64,000 nt of DNA from Nonomuraea dietziae (GTDB lineage Bacteria > Actinomycetota > Actinomycetes > Streptosporangiales > Streptosporangiaceae). The first letter of the stretch is position 1. Each line of letters begins with the position of its first letter. Below are positions 23,412 through 32,258 of this stretch, piece by piece. The position numbers and the translations under genes are program-made. The stretch is taken from contig NZ_JACIBV010000001.1 of assembly GCF_014195505.1 (NCBI RefSeq), positions 5,022,001 to 5,086,000 on the forward strand, in the 5' to 3' direction. The notes under the pieces were generated by a model. It was not told the origin of the DNA. It searched no databases and was given only the letters and a program-made list of their open reading frames with translations.

Positions 23412-24344
23412 ATGCTCGTCCCCCTGCTGGCCGCCGGTTCTCTCCTGCTCGGCGCCGCCCTGCCCGGCGGCGCCCCGTCCCCCGCGCCTGTCCGCTATGC
23501 GGGGCTGACCTCGTGCCCCGGCGCGAACGGCAAGCGGCACATCTGCGGGCCGTGGCGGCTGTGGCTGCGCGGCGGCGGGACCGCGCAACTGAAGGACGCC
23601 CAGATCCGTTCGCTCGACGCCAGGGGCCGTGAAGAGGTCCAGCGCGCCCCCGTCGCCGTCGACCCCTACGGCCGGCACGTCGCCTACTTCGCGGCCGCCG
23701 ACCGCCGCCTGGTGGTGCGGAACGTCGGCTCGGGCGGGCTCACCCGCGTCCCCGGTACGGCAGGCCGCCTGCCGTCCGGGCTGCGCATGTCGGACGTGGA
23801 GCTGCGCGTCGGCCCCGAGGGCCGCTATCTCGTGCTCGACCCCACGCGCAGCTCGACGCGGGGCGTCCTGGTGATCGAGGTGGCGACGGGGAAGACGTGG
23901 ACGCTTCCGGCGTATGCGAGCGTCCAGGGGTTCAGCCCCGAAGGACGGCTGCTGCGGGTGGTCCTCGACCAGGAGGAGAGCGCCGTCTACCGTCCCGGGG
24001 GCGCGGTGCCGTCCGGAGGCGTCACGGTCGTGGGATGGGGGGCGCTGACTTCGGACGGCGCCACCGTGGCGGGGGCGGCTCGTGAGGGGTCGCGGGTGCT
24101 GGTGCGGTTCTATGCCACGTCCAACGCGATGGAGTCGCGGGCGCCCGTCCGGGTGAAGGTCCCTCGGGCGGAGGAGCCTCGCATGCTGCGCTGGGACTCC
24201 GGGTCACGGATGACGCTGCTGACGTTCGACGAGCCGCGGAGGTTCGTGGCGAGGTCGGTGGAGGTCAGAGGTGGAGGCGCGAGGGTGGTGGACAGCTTCA
24301 CTGTCGGCAGGCACACCTGGGACGTCCACCTGGCAGGCGACTGA
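23412..24344 (+). CDS. Secreted or membrane-anchored beta-propeller paralogue
   Basis: About 310 residues. An N-terminal hydrophobic stretch (LVPLLAAGSLLLGAALPG) is followed by a propeller-like domain with VAVDPYGRHVAYFAAADRRL and PEGRYLVLDPTRSST, resembling the preceding gene in layout (AYF..DRRLVVRN / AYFDRKLRTIVVRD). The start is ATG 23,412 with AAGG 8-9 nt upstream; GTG 23,403 would add three residues. Probably the third gene of the sigma-factor unit. Confidence 0.75.
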   Translation: MLVPLLAAGSLLLGAALPGGAPSPAPVRYAGLTSCPGANGKRHICGPWRLWLRGGGTAQLKDAQIRSLDARGREEVQRAPVAVDPYGRHVAYFAAADRRLVVRNVGSGGLTRVPGTAGRLPSGLRMSDVELRVGPEGRYLVLDPTRSSTRGVLVIEVATGKTWTLPAYASVQGFSPEGRLLRVVLDQEESAVYRPGGAVPSGGVTVVGWGALTSDGATVAGAAREGSRVLVRFYATSNAMESRAPVRVKVPRAEEPRMLRWDSGSRMTLLTFDEPRRFVARSVEVRGGGARVVDSFTVGRHTWDVHLAGD

Positions 24345-24405
24345 CACGACGGTCCAGCCTGGTCGTGGCCTGGGGGTACGGCTGACTCCACCCGGTTCCC
24401 CCGGC

Positions 24406-25257
24406 TCAGCGGCGGTAGCCCGCCATGCGCTCCAACCGGGCCACGCGCTCGGCCGTGGGCGGGTGGGTGGAGAACATCCGGCCCAGCCCGCTCCCGCTGA
24501 ACGGGTTGGCGATCATCATGTGGGAAGCCGACGTCAACCGGCTGTTCTCCGGCAGCGGCAACCGCCGGACGCCCATCTCGATCTTCCGCAACGCCGACGC
24601 CAGCGCGAGCGGATCACCCGTCAGCCGGGCGGCCGCCTCGTCAGCCTGGAACTCCCTCGACCGCGAGATCGCCATCTGCACCATGCCCGCCGCGACGGGA
24701 CCGAGCACCATCATGAGCAGCGCCCCGAGGAAGCCCGGCCCCTCGTCGTCGTCAGAACCCCCGAAGAACACCGCCACATAGCTCAGCCAGGTGATCATCG
24801 TCGCCAGCGCTCCCGCGATCGACGAGATCAGGATGTCCCTGTTGTACACGTGCGACAGCTCGTGCCCGACCACGCCGCGCAGCTCCCGCTCGTCGAGCAG
24901 CTGGGTCAGCCCGTAGGTCACGCACACCACCGCTCGGCGGGGGTTGCGCCCGGTGGCGAAGGCGTTGGGCTGGATCGTCGGCGAGATGTAGAGGCGCGGC
25001 ATCGGCTGCCTGGCCTCGGTGGAGAGCTCACGCACGATCCGGTAGAGGGTCGGCTGCTCGACCTCGCTCACGGGGCGGGCCCGCATGGCCGACAGGGCGA
25101 TGCGATCGGAGAAGAAGTAGGCGACGCCGTTGCCGGCGAGAGCGAGCAGGAGCGCGATCTGAACGCCGGTGCCGCCTCCCAGCCACGCCCCCAGGGTGAT
25201 GATCAGCGCGGAGAGCAGCCCCAGGAGGAGAGCGGTGCGCATGCCGTTGTGGCGCAA
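24406..25257 (-). CDS. htpX: HtpX-type membrane zinc metalloprotease
   Basis: 283 residues of the M48B family. Two N-terminal membrane helices, the zinc site VVGHELSHVYNRD (HExxH), two more helices (SSIAGALATMITWLSYVAVF, and LLMMVLGPVAAGM), the downstream Glu ligand in SREFQADEAAARLTGDP, and THPPTAERVARLERM at the end are all present. It degrades damaged membrane proteins. TTG at 25,257 is preferred over ATG 25,242 because GGAAGGAGAG lies 5 nt upstream and (M)RHNGMRTALLL matches the usual HxNxLKTxLLL start. Its frame remains open upstream through the spacer into nuoN owing to a frameshift there. Confidence 0.93.
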   Translation of the reverse strand: MRHNGMRTALLLGLLSALIITLGAWLGGGTGVQIALLLALAGNGVAYFFSDRIALSAMRARPVSEVEQPTLYRIVRELSTEARQPMPRLYISPTIQPNAFATGRNPRRAVVCVTYGLTQLLDERELRGVVGHELSHVYNRDILISSIAGALATMITWLSYVAVFFGGSDDDEGPGFLGALLMMVLGPVAAGMVQMAISRSREFQADEAAARLTGDPLALASALRKIEMGVRRLPLPENSRLTSASHMMIANPFSGSGLGRMFSTHPPTAERVARLERMAGYRR

Positions 25258-26071
25258 GGGGTCTCTCCTTCCGTGGCGTGGGCTCACCTGTACCAACGTC
25301 CATCCCCCGGCTACGCGTTCCCACATCCACCGCCGCCGCCATCCCTCCTGCTCGGATTCGGGAACGGAGGCCGAGAAGGACGACCCGCCGACCTCGAACG
25401 AAACCCGCCCAACCCCAAGCCGGAACCCTGAGCGGAACGCTGTGGCGAGCCCCCGAGACCGGCCCACCGGAACCCCGCGAACGGGACCCGAGACCGGGCC
25501 CATGCAGATGGCACCCGAGCCAGGACCACCATGCGAACGCCACCTGAAACCACGACCACACGCCCCAGACCCCCACCCGAACCAACACCCGGACGTCCGG
25601 CTCCACCGCTGAGCCCTGAGACACGGCGGGCCCGAGCACCCGGTGCGCAGGAACTTAAGAGCGACGTGGGCTCCAAGCTCCCGGTGCGCTGGAGCCGACG
25701 CCCGAGACTCGAGACGTCCAAGCAACCTGTGTGCTGCAGCCGACGCCCGAGACTCGAGACGCCCAAGCAACCTGTGCGCCGGCACCCAAGCTTGTGATTC
25801 GGTGGGTCCAAAGCCTCCGGTCCACTGCAACGGAACCACGCGGGCCCAAGCTCCCAGTGCGCCGGGACCCCAGCCCGAGAACCCCGTGAGCCCAAAACCC
25901 TGTGAGCCCGCACCCCCGACCCGCTGCAGCTGAAGCCCAACCCGAGACACGGTGGCCCGAAACCCCGATGCACTGGGATCCGAACTGGGGACATGGCGAG
26001 TCCACAGGTTCGAGCCGCCGAATTCGGAGCCCGGCATGTCGGGGCTGGGCAGAGCTCTGGTTACAAGGTGG
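25258..26071. other. 814-bp noncoding spacer between nuoN and htpX, repeat-rich
   Basis: No credible gene is seen. On the minus strand the htpX frame happens to be open across the whole spacer, encoding Gly/Ser/Arg/Trp-rich low-complexity sequence unlike either neighbour. The plus strand is rich in ACCCGAGA/CCAAGCTCCC-type words, with a 45-bp duplication at 25,694 and more degenerate copies. For example, GGGCTCCAAGCTCCCGGTGCGC near 25,669 recurs as GGGCCCAAGCTCCCAGTGCG near 25,843. A weak htpX promoter may lie near the right end. Confidence 0.7.
25694..25783. repeat. 45-bp tandem repeat, two copies
   Basis: Units at 25,694-25,738 and 25,739-25,783 begin GCCGACGCCCGAGACTCGAG and agree at 40 of 45 positions by my count. 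They lie in the nuoN-htpX spacer within a broader zone of more degenerate repeats (about 25,660-25,960). Confidence 0.85.
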
Positions 26072-27591
26072 TCATGCCGAGGACCAGTTGGGGGGGCCGC
26101 CGAGAACAGGATGGCGACCACCAGGGTGACACCCACCGCCATCCACCCGGCCGTCGCCGGTCTCCTGCCCACCCCCGGCGCTCGGGGAGCCTCCGATGGC
26201 ACCGGCGCGAACAGGCGGGCCGTCCACACGACGTAGTAGTAGAGCCCGATCACCGTGTTCACGGCCATGACGATGGCCAGCCATCCCAGCCCGCCGTTCA
26301 CGATCTCGCGGAAGACCACCACCTTCGCGAACAGCCCCGCGAGACCCGGCGGCAGCCCCGCCAAGCAGATCAGGCTGAAGGCCAGCGCCAGCGCCGCCAC
26401 CGGGCTGCGGGAGGCCATCCCCCTGTAGTCGTCCAGCTCGTTGCGTGTGCCGCTCCTGGATACGAGCATGACCACCGCGAACGCCCCCAGGTTCATCGCC
26501 GCGTAGAACACCAGGTACGCCACGGACGCGCTCACGGCCAGACCGCGCTGGCCCGCCTCGCTGATCACCGCGAGTGGCGCGAGGATGTAGCCGGACTGCG
26601 CGACCGAGGACCAGGCCAACAGCCGTACGGCGGAGCGTTGCCGCATGGCCAGCAGGTTGCCCACCGTCATGGTGAGCGCCGAGATGATCGCGATGATGGG
26701 CGACCAGGTTGGGGCCTGGCTCGGCAGCGCGCTCATGAGCACCAGGATGAGCCCGGCGAAACCCGCCGCCTTGGAGATGACCGACAGCAGGGCGGCCACG
26801 GGGATCGGCGCGCCCTGGTAGACGTCGGCCGCCCAGGCGTGGAACGGCACAGCGGCGATCTTGAAGGCGAATCCGGCCACCACGAGCACCACGCCGACGG
26901 TCACCACGGCGGGCAGCTCGTTCAGGGGCACGCCCGAAGGAGCCGGCGAGAGCCCGCCGAGGATCTGCCCGAGCCTGGTGAGATGCACGGCGCCCGTCAT
27001 GCCGTACAGCAGGGACACCCCGAACAGCATGATCGCTGTGGAGACGACCGAGACGAGGAAGAGCTTGACGGCCGCCTCGGAGGCCCTGCCGTCGTAGCGT
27101 TTGAGCGCCGTCAGCGCGAACACCGGCAGGGAGACCAGCTCGAGGGCGACCACGAGCATGATGAGGTCGCGCGAGGCGGGCAGGGAGGTCGCGCCGACGA
27201 GGGTGCAGAGCAGGAGGAAGTACCACTCGCCGACGGGGATGCCGCCCTCAGCGAGCTGCGTCATCGACAGCAGCACGACCACCACGCCCGCGACCAGCGC
27301 CAGACCTGAGAAGACGAGCGTGAAGTGGTCGACCACGAACGAGCAGGGGGCCGCGCCGCCCGAGCTGACGAGATCGGCTGGCACGCAGAACGTCTGCAGC
27401 GTGGTGCCTGCCGCGGCCTGGGCGACGACGAACGCGAGGGCCGCCAGCAGTCCCGCGAGCGACACCAGGCCGAGGGCCGTCCTGACCTTGGCGGTGTGCG
27501 GAAGGAAGGCGTCGAGCAGCAGGACCAGACCCGCCAGCAGGGCGACGATCAGCGGGGGCGCGATGGCGAAGTAGTCGATCGTCTGGATCAC
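26072..27591 (-). CDS. nuoN: Complex I subunit N (NuoN2), frameshifted in its last codons
   Basis: An antiporter-like membrane subunit with about 14 helices. VALELVSLPVFAL carries the conserved Glu, FKIAAVPFHAWAADVYQGAP the conserved Lys and helix-7 region, and AGLPPGLAGLFAK a late conserved loop. GTG 27,591 overlaps the nuoM stop (GTGA). In the sequence as given, the frame passes the expected end: after LFSAAPP a run of 7 C (26,090-26,096) is followed in frame by TGPRHDHLV and continues to htpX. With 8 C it would read PPNWSSA-stop at 26,072, giving about 506 residues, normal for NuoN. A base loss or sequencing error is therefore likely. Confidence 0.85.
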
Positions 27592-29213
27592 GACGCGCCT
27601 CCCAGCAGGATCTGTACGGCAGGCGTGGTGAGGGACAGCAGCGCCTTGGGCCACAGTCCGAACACCAGCGTCAGCACGACCAGCGGCACCCAGGCCACCA
27701 GCTCGTACCGGCGGACGTCGGCCGCCGTCGGCACCGCCTGTCCACCCTCGCGGACGGCGGTGACCCCTGTCCCCTCGGACGTCGCCCGTCCACCTTCATC
27801 GAGGGCGGCAGCGGGACTCGCCTGCCCACCCTCGTCGAGAACGGGGACACCGGCGCCCGGTCGCGGCGCCGTCCTTCGGCCGTGGGTGACGCGGGAGAGC
27901 ATCGTGAGGAAGTACGCCGCTGTCAGGACCGCTCCCAGACCACCGATCACCATGAAGGCCAGGAACAGCGGGCGGGACAGCCCGGGCGCCGGCTGGAAGG
28001 CGCCGAGCAGGGCCAGCATCTCGCCCCAGAACCCCGCGAGCCCCGGCAGGCCGAGGGAGGCGATGCAGGCGAAGGTGAGCAGCGAGCCCAGATGGGGATA
28101 GCGGGTGAGCATGCCGCCGCCGATCGTCGGCATGTCCGCCGTGCCGTACCGCTCCTTGACGCCTCCCGCCAGGAAGAACAGCAGGCCGGTGATGAGGCCG
28201 TGGGCGACGTTGGCGAACAGGGCGCCGTTGACGCCGACGGGGGTCAGCGTGGCGAAGCCGAGCAGGACGAAGCCCATGTGGCCGATCGACGAGTAGGCGA
28301 TCATGCGTTTGAGGTCGGTCTGGGCGAGGCAGGCCAGCGAGCCGTACACGATGCCGACCACGGCGAAGGCGCCCAGCCACGGGGCCACGGCGGCCGCGCC
28401 CTCGGGCAGGACGGGGATGGCGATTCTGGCGAAGCCGTACGTGCCCATCTTGAGCAGAACGCCCGCGAGCAGCACCGAGCCCACGGTTGGCGCCTCGGTG
28501 TGCGCGTCGGGCAGCCACGTGTGCAGGGGCCACATCGGCGTCTTGACCGCCAGGCCGAGGCCGACCGCGACGAAGGCGACGATCTGCACCGAGCGGGACA
28601 GCCCCGAGCCGTGTGCCTGTGTCAGGGCGACGATGTCGAGCGTGCCGGTCTGTGCCCAGATGAGCAGCAGTCCGAGCAGCAGCACGACCGAGCCGAGCAG
28701 CGTGTAGAGGATGAACTTGACCGCCGCGGCCCGCCGTCCCTGCCCGCCCCAGATGGCGATCACGAAGTACATGGGGATGAGCACGACCTCGAAGAACACG
28801 AAGAACAGCAGCAGGTCGAGCGCGAGGAACGTGCCGAGCATGCCGACTTCGAGGACGAGCAGCGTGAACACCAGAGCCCGTGCGCGGTCAGGCAGATGGC
28901 CGGGGCTCCAGCAGAGGTAGACGAAGCAGAGGAAGGTCAGCAGCGCGGTCAGCACGACCAGCGGGAGGGAGATGCCGTCGATCCCGAGGTGGAAGCGCAG
29001 GCCGAGCGAGGGAATCCACGGCACGTCGACGGCGAACTGGAGGCGCGCGGCCTGGCCGTACTCGAAGAACACCGCGAGCAGCACCGCCAGCGCCAGGGTG
29101 AGCCCCGACACCAGCAGGCCGATGAGCCTGAGGCGGCCCGCGGTGGCGGGCACGAGCAGCAGCGCGGCGCCGAGCAGCGGCACCGCCAGCAGCGCGACCG
29201 GCAACCAGGTCAT
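27588..29213 (-). CDS. nuoM: Complex I subunit M (NuoM2)
   Basis: 541 residues, proton-pumping antiporter-like subunit with about 14 helices. FFEVVLIPMYFVIAIWGG carries the conserved Glu of helix 5, and KTPMWPLHTWLPDAHTEAPT the conserved Lys/His loop. Near residues 440-500 an extra hydrophilic insertion holds three copies of a (D/R)EGGQA-like word. It overlaps nuoL upstream (ATGA) and nuoN downstream (GTGA). Confidence 0.95.
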   Translation of the reverse strand: MTWLPVALLAVPLLGAALLLVPATAGRLRLIGLLVSGLTLALAVLLAVFFEYGQAARLQFAVDVPWIPSLGLRFHLGIDGISLPLVVLTALLTFLCFVYLCWSPGHLPDRARALVFTLLVLEVGMLGTFLALDLLLFFVFFEVVLIPMYFVIAIWGGQGRRAAAVKFILYTLLGSVVLLLGLLLIWAQTGTLDIVALTQAHGSGLSRSVQIVAFVAVGLGLAVKTPMWPLHTWLPDAHTEAPTVGSVLLAGVLLKMGTYGFARIAIPVLPEGAAAVAPWLGAFAVVGIVYGSLACLAQTDLKRMIAYSSIGHMGFVLLGFATLTPVGVNGALFANVAHGLITGLLFFLAGGVKERYGTADMPTIGGGMLTRYPHLGSLLTFACIASLGLPGLAGFWGEMLALLGAFQPAPGLSRPLFLAFMVIGGLGAVLTAAYFLTMLSRVTHGRRTAPRPGAGVPVLDEGGQASPAAALDEGGRATSEGTGVTAVREGGQAVPTAADVRRYELVAWVPLVVLTLVFGLWPKALLSLTTPAVQILLGGAS

Positions 29214-31225
29214 CCGAACACCACCGCCCCAACCGCGATCAGCAGCACCCCTGCCAGCAGGCCGCTGACGTAGAGCTGCACGTTGCCGTTCTGCGCGAGG
29301 CGCAGCAGCCCCGAGGCTCCCTGGGCGGTACGCCCCGAGCCGCGCACCGCGCCGTCGACGACCGTGTCGTCAGTGCGCACCACGGCCCTGGCCAGCGCCA
29401 GCACGGGACGGACGAACAAGGCGCCGTAGACGGTGTCGACATAGAAGGCCCGCTCGCACGGGACCCTGAGCGGCCCTAGCAGCCTGGCCGGATCGGCGAG
29501 CGGATCGCCTCGCCACACCGCGTAGACGATGCCGGCGCCGAGCAGCGCGAGCGCCACACTGATCGCCGCCGTGCCCCAGCTGACGTGGTCGAGCCCAAGG
29601 ACACCGAGCCCCAGAGCGGGTACGGCGAGCAGGACGACGGGCCCCAGCATCGAGGCGGGCGCCTCCCTGGTGTCGACGATGTGAGCGGTTCCTGGCTCGG
29701 GCTCAGGAAGCGCCACGACCCGCACCTGCCCGAAGAAGGTGCGCAGCCAGGCCCGTGCGGCGTAGGCGCCGGTCACGGCGACCGTCGCGAGCGCGCAGGC
29801 GTACAGCAGCAGGGCCGCGGCGTCGGTCAGGCGGCCCGCGCCCAGCGCCTGCTCGGTGGCGAGCAGGACGCCGTCCTTGCTGAAGAAGCCGCTGGCGGGC
29901 GGCAGCCCCATGAGCGCCGCGAAGCCGATCGTCATGGTCACGAACGTGACGGGAAGTTCCCTCCGCAACCCGCCCATCTGGTTCATGAGGTTGGAGCCGA
30001 CATGGTGGATGACCACGCCCGCGCACAGGAACAGCAGCGCCTTGAACGCGCCGTGCGTGAGAAGATGGAAGATCGCGGCGGTGTCGGATCCCGCAGCGAG
30101 CGCTGCGGCCATGTACGCGAGCTGGCTGACGGTGGAGTAGGCGAGCACCCGTTTCAGGTCGTCCTGGGCGAGCGCGGCCAGCGCGGCGCCCAGCATGCCC
30201 AGGGCCGCGAGCACGGCCAGCACGTCGAGGGTCGGCGGGGCGGCGAGGAAGACGGGGAAGAGCCTGGCGACCAGGAAGATGCCCGCCGCGACCATCGTGG
30301 CAGCGTGGATCAGCGCGCTGATCGGGGTCGGACCCGCCATCGCGTCGGGCAGCCAGGTGTGCAGCGGTACCTGGGCGCTCTTGCCCGCGACCCCCGCGAG
30401 CAGCAGCATCGTGGCGGCGACCACGGTGGCGGTGGGCAGCTCCGGCACCTTGGCGATCACGTCGTCGATGCGGAAGCTGCCGGCGGACAGGCCGAGCACG
30501 AAGATGCCGAACAGGAAGCCGACATCACCCAGGCGCGTGACGAGGAAGGCCTTGACCGCGGCCCTGGAGTTGGCTCTGTCCTCCCACCAGTGGCCGATCA
30601 GGAGGTAGGAACACAGCCCCATGATCTCCCAGCCGACGTAGAGGACCAGGAGGTCTCCCGCGTAGACGACGAGCAGCATGGCGCTGGTGAACAGGCTGAT
30701 GAAGGCGCTGTAGGAGGGGTAGCGCGGGTCGTCCTTCAGGTAGCCGATCGAGTAGATCTGCACGGCCAGCGCGACGAGCGTGACCAGGATGGCCAGGACC
30801 GAGGAGAGCTCGTCGGCCTGGAGGGTGAGGGAGATCGGGACCCCGCCCGTCTCGATCACACCGTAGGTGCTCCCCGCCCTGGCGGTGGCCGACGCGGCGG
30901 GGCCCTCCGCCGAGTAGGGCGAGAGCCGCTGGAAGAACGCGAAGCCCTGGCTCGCCGCCAGCCAGCACGCCAGGACGGCGGAGACGGCGGAGGGAAGCAC
31001 CGCGAACCAGGCGGCCCTGCGGTTGGCTCGCGCGTCGGCTCCCCGTGGCGCGGTCGTGCCGTCGGCCCCCTCCGCGACGGTGTCGCCGGCGGCTCGCGGA
31101 CCGGCCGTGTCGGAGGAGGGACGGAGGTGGCGCGGCCAGCGCGACAGCAGCAGACCGGCGAAGGCGGCGAGGAACGGGAGCAGGATGACGAGCAGGGGAA
31201 AGGCGTCGACGAACGTGCGGCTCAC
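29210..31225 (-). CDS. nuoL: Complex I subunit L (NuoL2)
   Basis: 671 residues. YVGWEIMGLCSYLLIGHW carries the helix-5 Glu, KSAQVPLHTWLPDAMAGPTP the Lys loop, and the C-terminal lateral-helix region is present. Between helices 1 and 2 there is an unusual hydrophilic insert of about 35 residues (near 34-70, rich in Ala/Gly/Thr/Arg). It overlaps nuoK and nuoM by 4 nt each, so translation is coupled. Confidence 0.95.
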   Translation of the reverse strand: MSRTFVDAFPLLVILLPFLAAFAGLLLSRWPRHLRPSSDTAGPRAAGDTVAEGADGTTAPRGADARANRRAAWFAVLPSAVSAVLACWLAASQGFAFFQRLSPYSAEGPAASATARAGSTYGVIETGGVPISLTLQADELSSVLAILVTLVALAVQIYSIGYLKDDPRYPSYSAFISLFTSAMLLVVYAGDLLVLYVGWEIMGLCSYLLIGHWWEDRANSRAAVKAFLVTRLGDVGFLFGIFVLGLSAGSFRIDDVIAKVPELPTATVVAATMLLLAGVAGKSAQVPLHTWLPDAMAGPTPISALIHAATMVAAGIFLVARLFPVFLAAPPTLDVLAVLAALGMLGAALAALAQDDLKRVLAYSTVSQLAYMAAALAAGSDTAAIFHLLTHGAFKALLFLCAGVVIHHVGSNLMNQMGGLRRELPVTFVTMTIGFAALMGLPPASGFFSKDGVLLATEQALGAGRLTDAAALLLYACALATVAVTGAYAARAWLRTFFGQVRVVALPEPEPGTAHIVDTREAPASMLGPVVLLAVPALGLGVLGLDHVSWGTAAISVALALLGAGIVYAVWRGDPLADPARLLGPLRVPCERAFYVDTVYGALFVRPVLALARAVVRTDDTVVDGAVRGSGRTAQGASGLLRLAQNGNVQLYVSGLLAGVLLIAVGAVVFG

Positions 31226-31692
31226 TGGACGCCTCCTCGGCTCGCACGCTTCTCCTGCCGGCCGGCCGCCGCCCCGTTGCCCGACGTCGCGGGGTCGTCC
31301 ACAGGCCGCTCCCCTCCTGAGCCGCCGCCCGGCTGGTCGGCGCCCGCCTGCGGGGGCGGGAGCGTACGGCCGGCGGGCATGGGCTGGTCCTCCGACAGCT
31401 CGCGCAGCTGGTCGAGATCGACGGTCCTGCGGTTGCGATACAGGGCCAGGACGATGGCCAGCCCCACCCCGAGCTCGGCCGCGGCGATCACGATGACGAA
31501 CAGCGTGAGCACCTGCCCGCCGTGCAGCCGATCGCGCAGCCAGACGTCGAAGGCGACCAGGTTGAGGTTGACCGCGTTGAGCATCAGCTCGACCGACATG
31601 AGCACCAGGATGGTGTTGCGCCTGGCGAGCACGCCGTACACGCCGATGGAGAACAGCAACGCGGCGACGACCGCCGGATAGACGATGTGCAC
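31222..31692 (-). CDS. nuoK: Complex I subunit K (NuoK2) with C-terminal extension
   Basis: 156 residues. The first 100 are standard NuoK with three helices and the conserved Glu in LVLMSVELMLNAVNLNLVAF and AAAELGVGLAIVLALYR. The remaining 55 residues form a Pro/Gly-rich tail (LPPPQAGADQPGGGSGGE), absent from ordinary NuoK of about 100 residues. GTG 31,692 overlaps the nuoJ stop by one base. Confidence 0.94.
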   Translation of the reverse strand: MHIVYPAVVAALLFSIGVYGVLARRNTILVLMSVELMLNAVNLNLVAFDVWLRDRLHGGQVLTLFVIVIAAAELGVGLAIVLALYRNRRTVDLDQLRELSEDQPMPAGRTLPPPQAGADQPGGGSGGERPVDDPATSGNGAAAGRQEKRASRGGVQ

Positions 31693-32258
31693 TACTCCCC
31701 CCTGCTCTCGGGGGCCGGGGGTTCGTCGCCTGACTTGATATCGGTGCGGGACAGCACGATGGCTCCGATCAACGCGGCCAGCAGCAGGACCGATAGCGCC
31801 TCGAAGGGCAACACCCAGGTGCGGAAGACGCTCGCGCCCAGCTCCTTGGCCGCGCCGCCGCCGGGTTCGAGCGGGGTGTAGGCGGTGCGGAAGGCGTCGA
31901 TGACGACCGCCACGAGGACGCCGGCCGTCGCGAGCGCGACCACGGCGGCGACCAGCCTGTTGCCGCTGTCGAGGTCGGCCGATCTGCCGATGGGCGCGCG
32001 GGTGAGCATGATGCCGAAGAGCAGGAGCACCACGACGGCGCCCACGTAGATGAGCACCTGGACCCAGGCCACGAACTCGGCCGTCAGCACGACGTAGCAG
32101 CCGGCGAGCGCGCCGAAGGAGACCACGAGCCAGAGAGCGGCGTGGACGAGCTGTCTGGTGGTCACGACGAGCAGTGCCGAGCCGACCGCCACCGCGCCCA
32201 GGAGCAGGAAGACGATCTCTTGCCCTGTGGGGGACAGATAGGAAGGCACCGCGGTCAC
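31692..32258 (-). CDS. nuoJ: Complex I subunit J (NuoJ2)
   Basis: 188 residues with five helices; EFVAWVQVLIYVGAVVVLLL includes the pi-bulge Tyr/Gly region of helix 3 that couples quinone reduction to pumping. The C-terminal helix FEALSVLLLAALIGAIVLSR is complete. GTG 32,258 overlaps the nuoI stop by one base. Confidence 0.94.
   Translation of the reverse strand: MTAVPSYLSPTGQEIVFLLLGAVAVGSALLVVTTRQLVHAALWLVVSFGALAGCYVVLTAEFVAWVQVLIYVGAVVVLLLFGIMLTRAPIGRSADLDSGNRLVAAVVALATAGVLVAVVIDAFRTAYTPLEPGGGAAKELGASVFRTWVLPFEALSVLLLAALIGAIVLSRTDIKSGDEPPAPESRGE

Noticed and set aside
24406..27654. A genuine NuoN-HtpX fusion protein of about 1,080 residues
   Set aside because: The middle 270 residues are low-complexity spacer, both ends have their own family starts and ends, htpX has its own ribosome site, and a one-base change in a 7-C run restores a normal NuoN stop.
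29585..31681. Plus-strand open frame of 698 codons opposite nuoL and nuoK
   Set aside because: Antisense to two conserved membrane subunits; composition dominated by Glu/Arg/Gly/His typical of reversed hydrophobic coding sequence.
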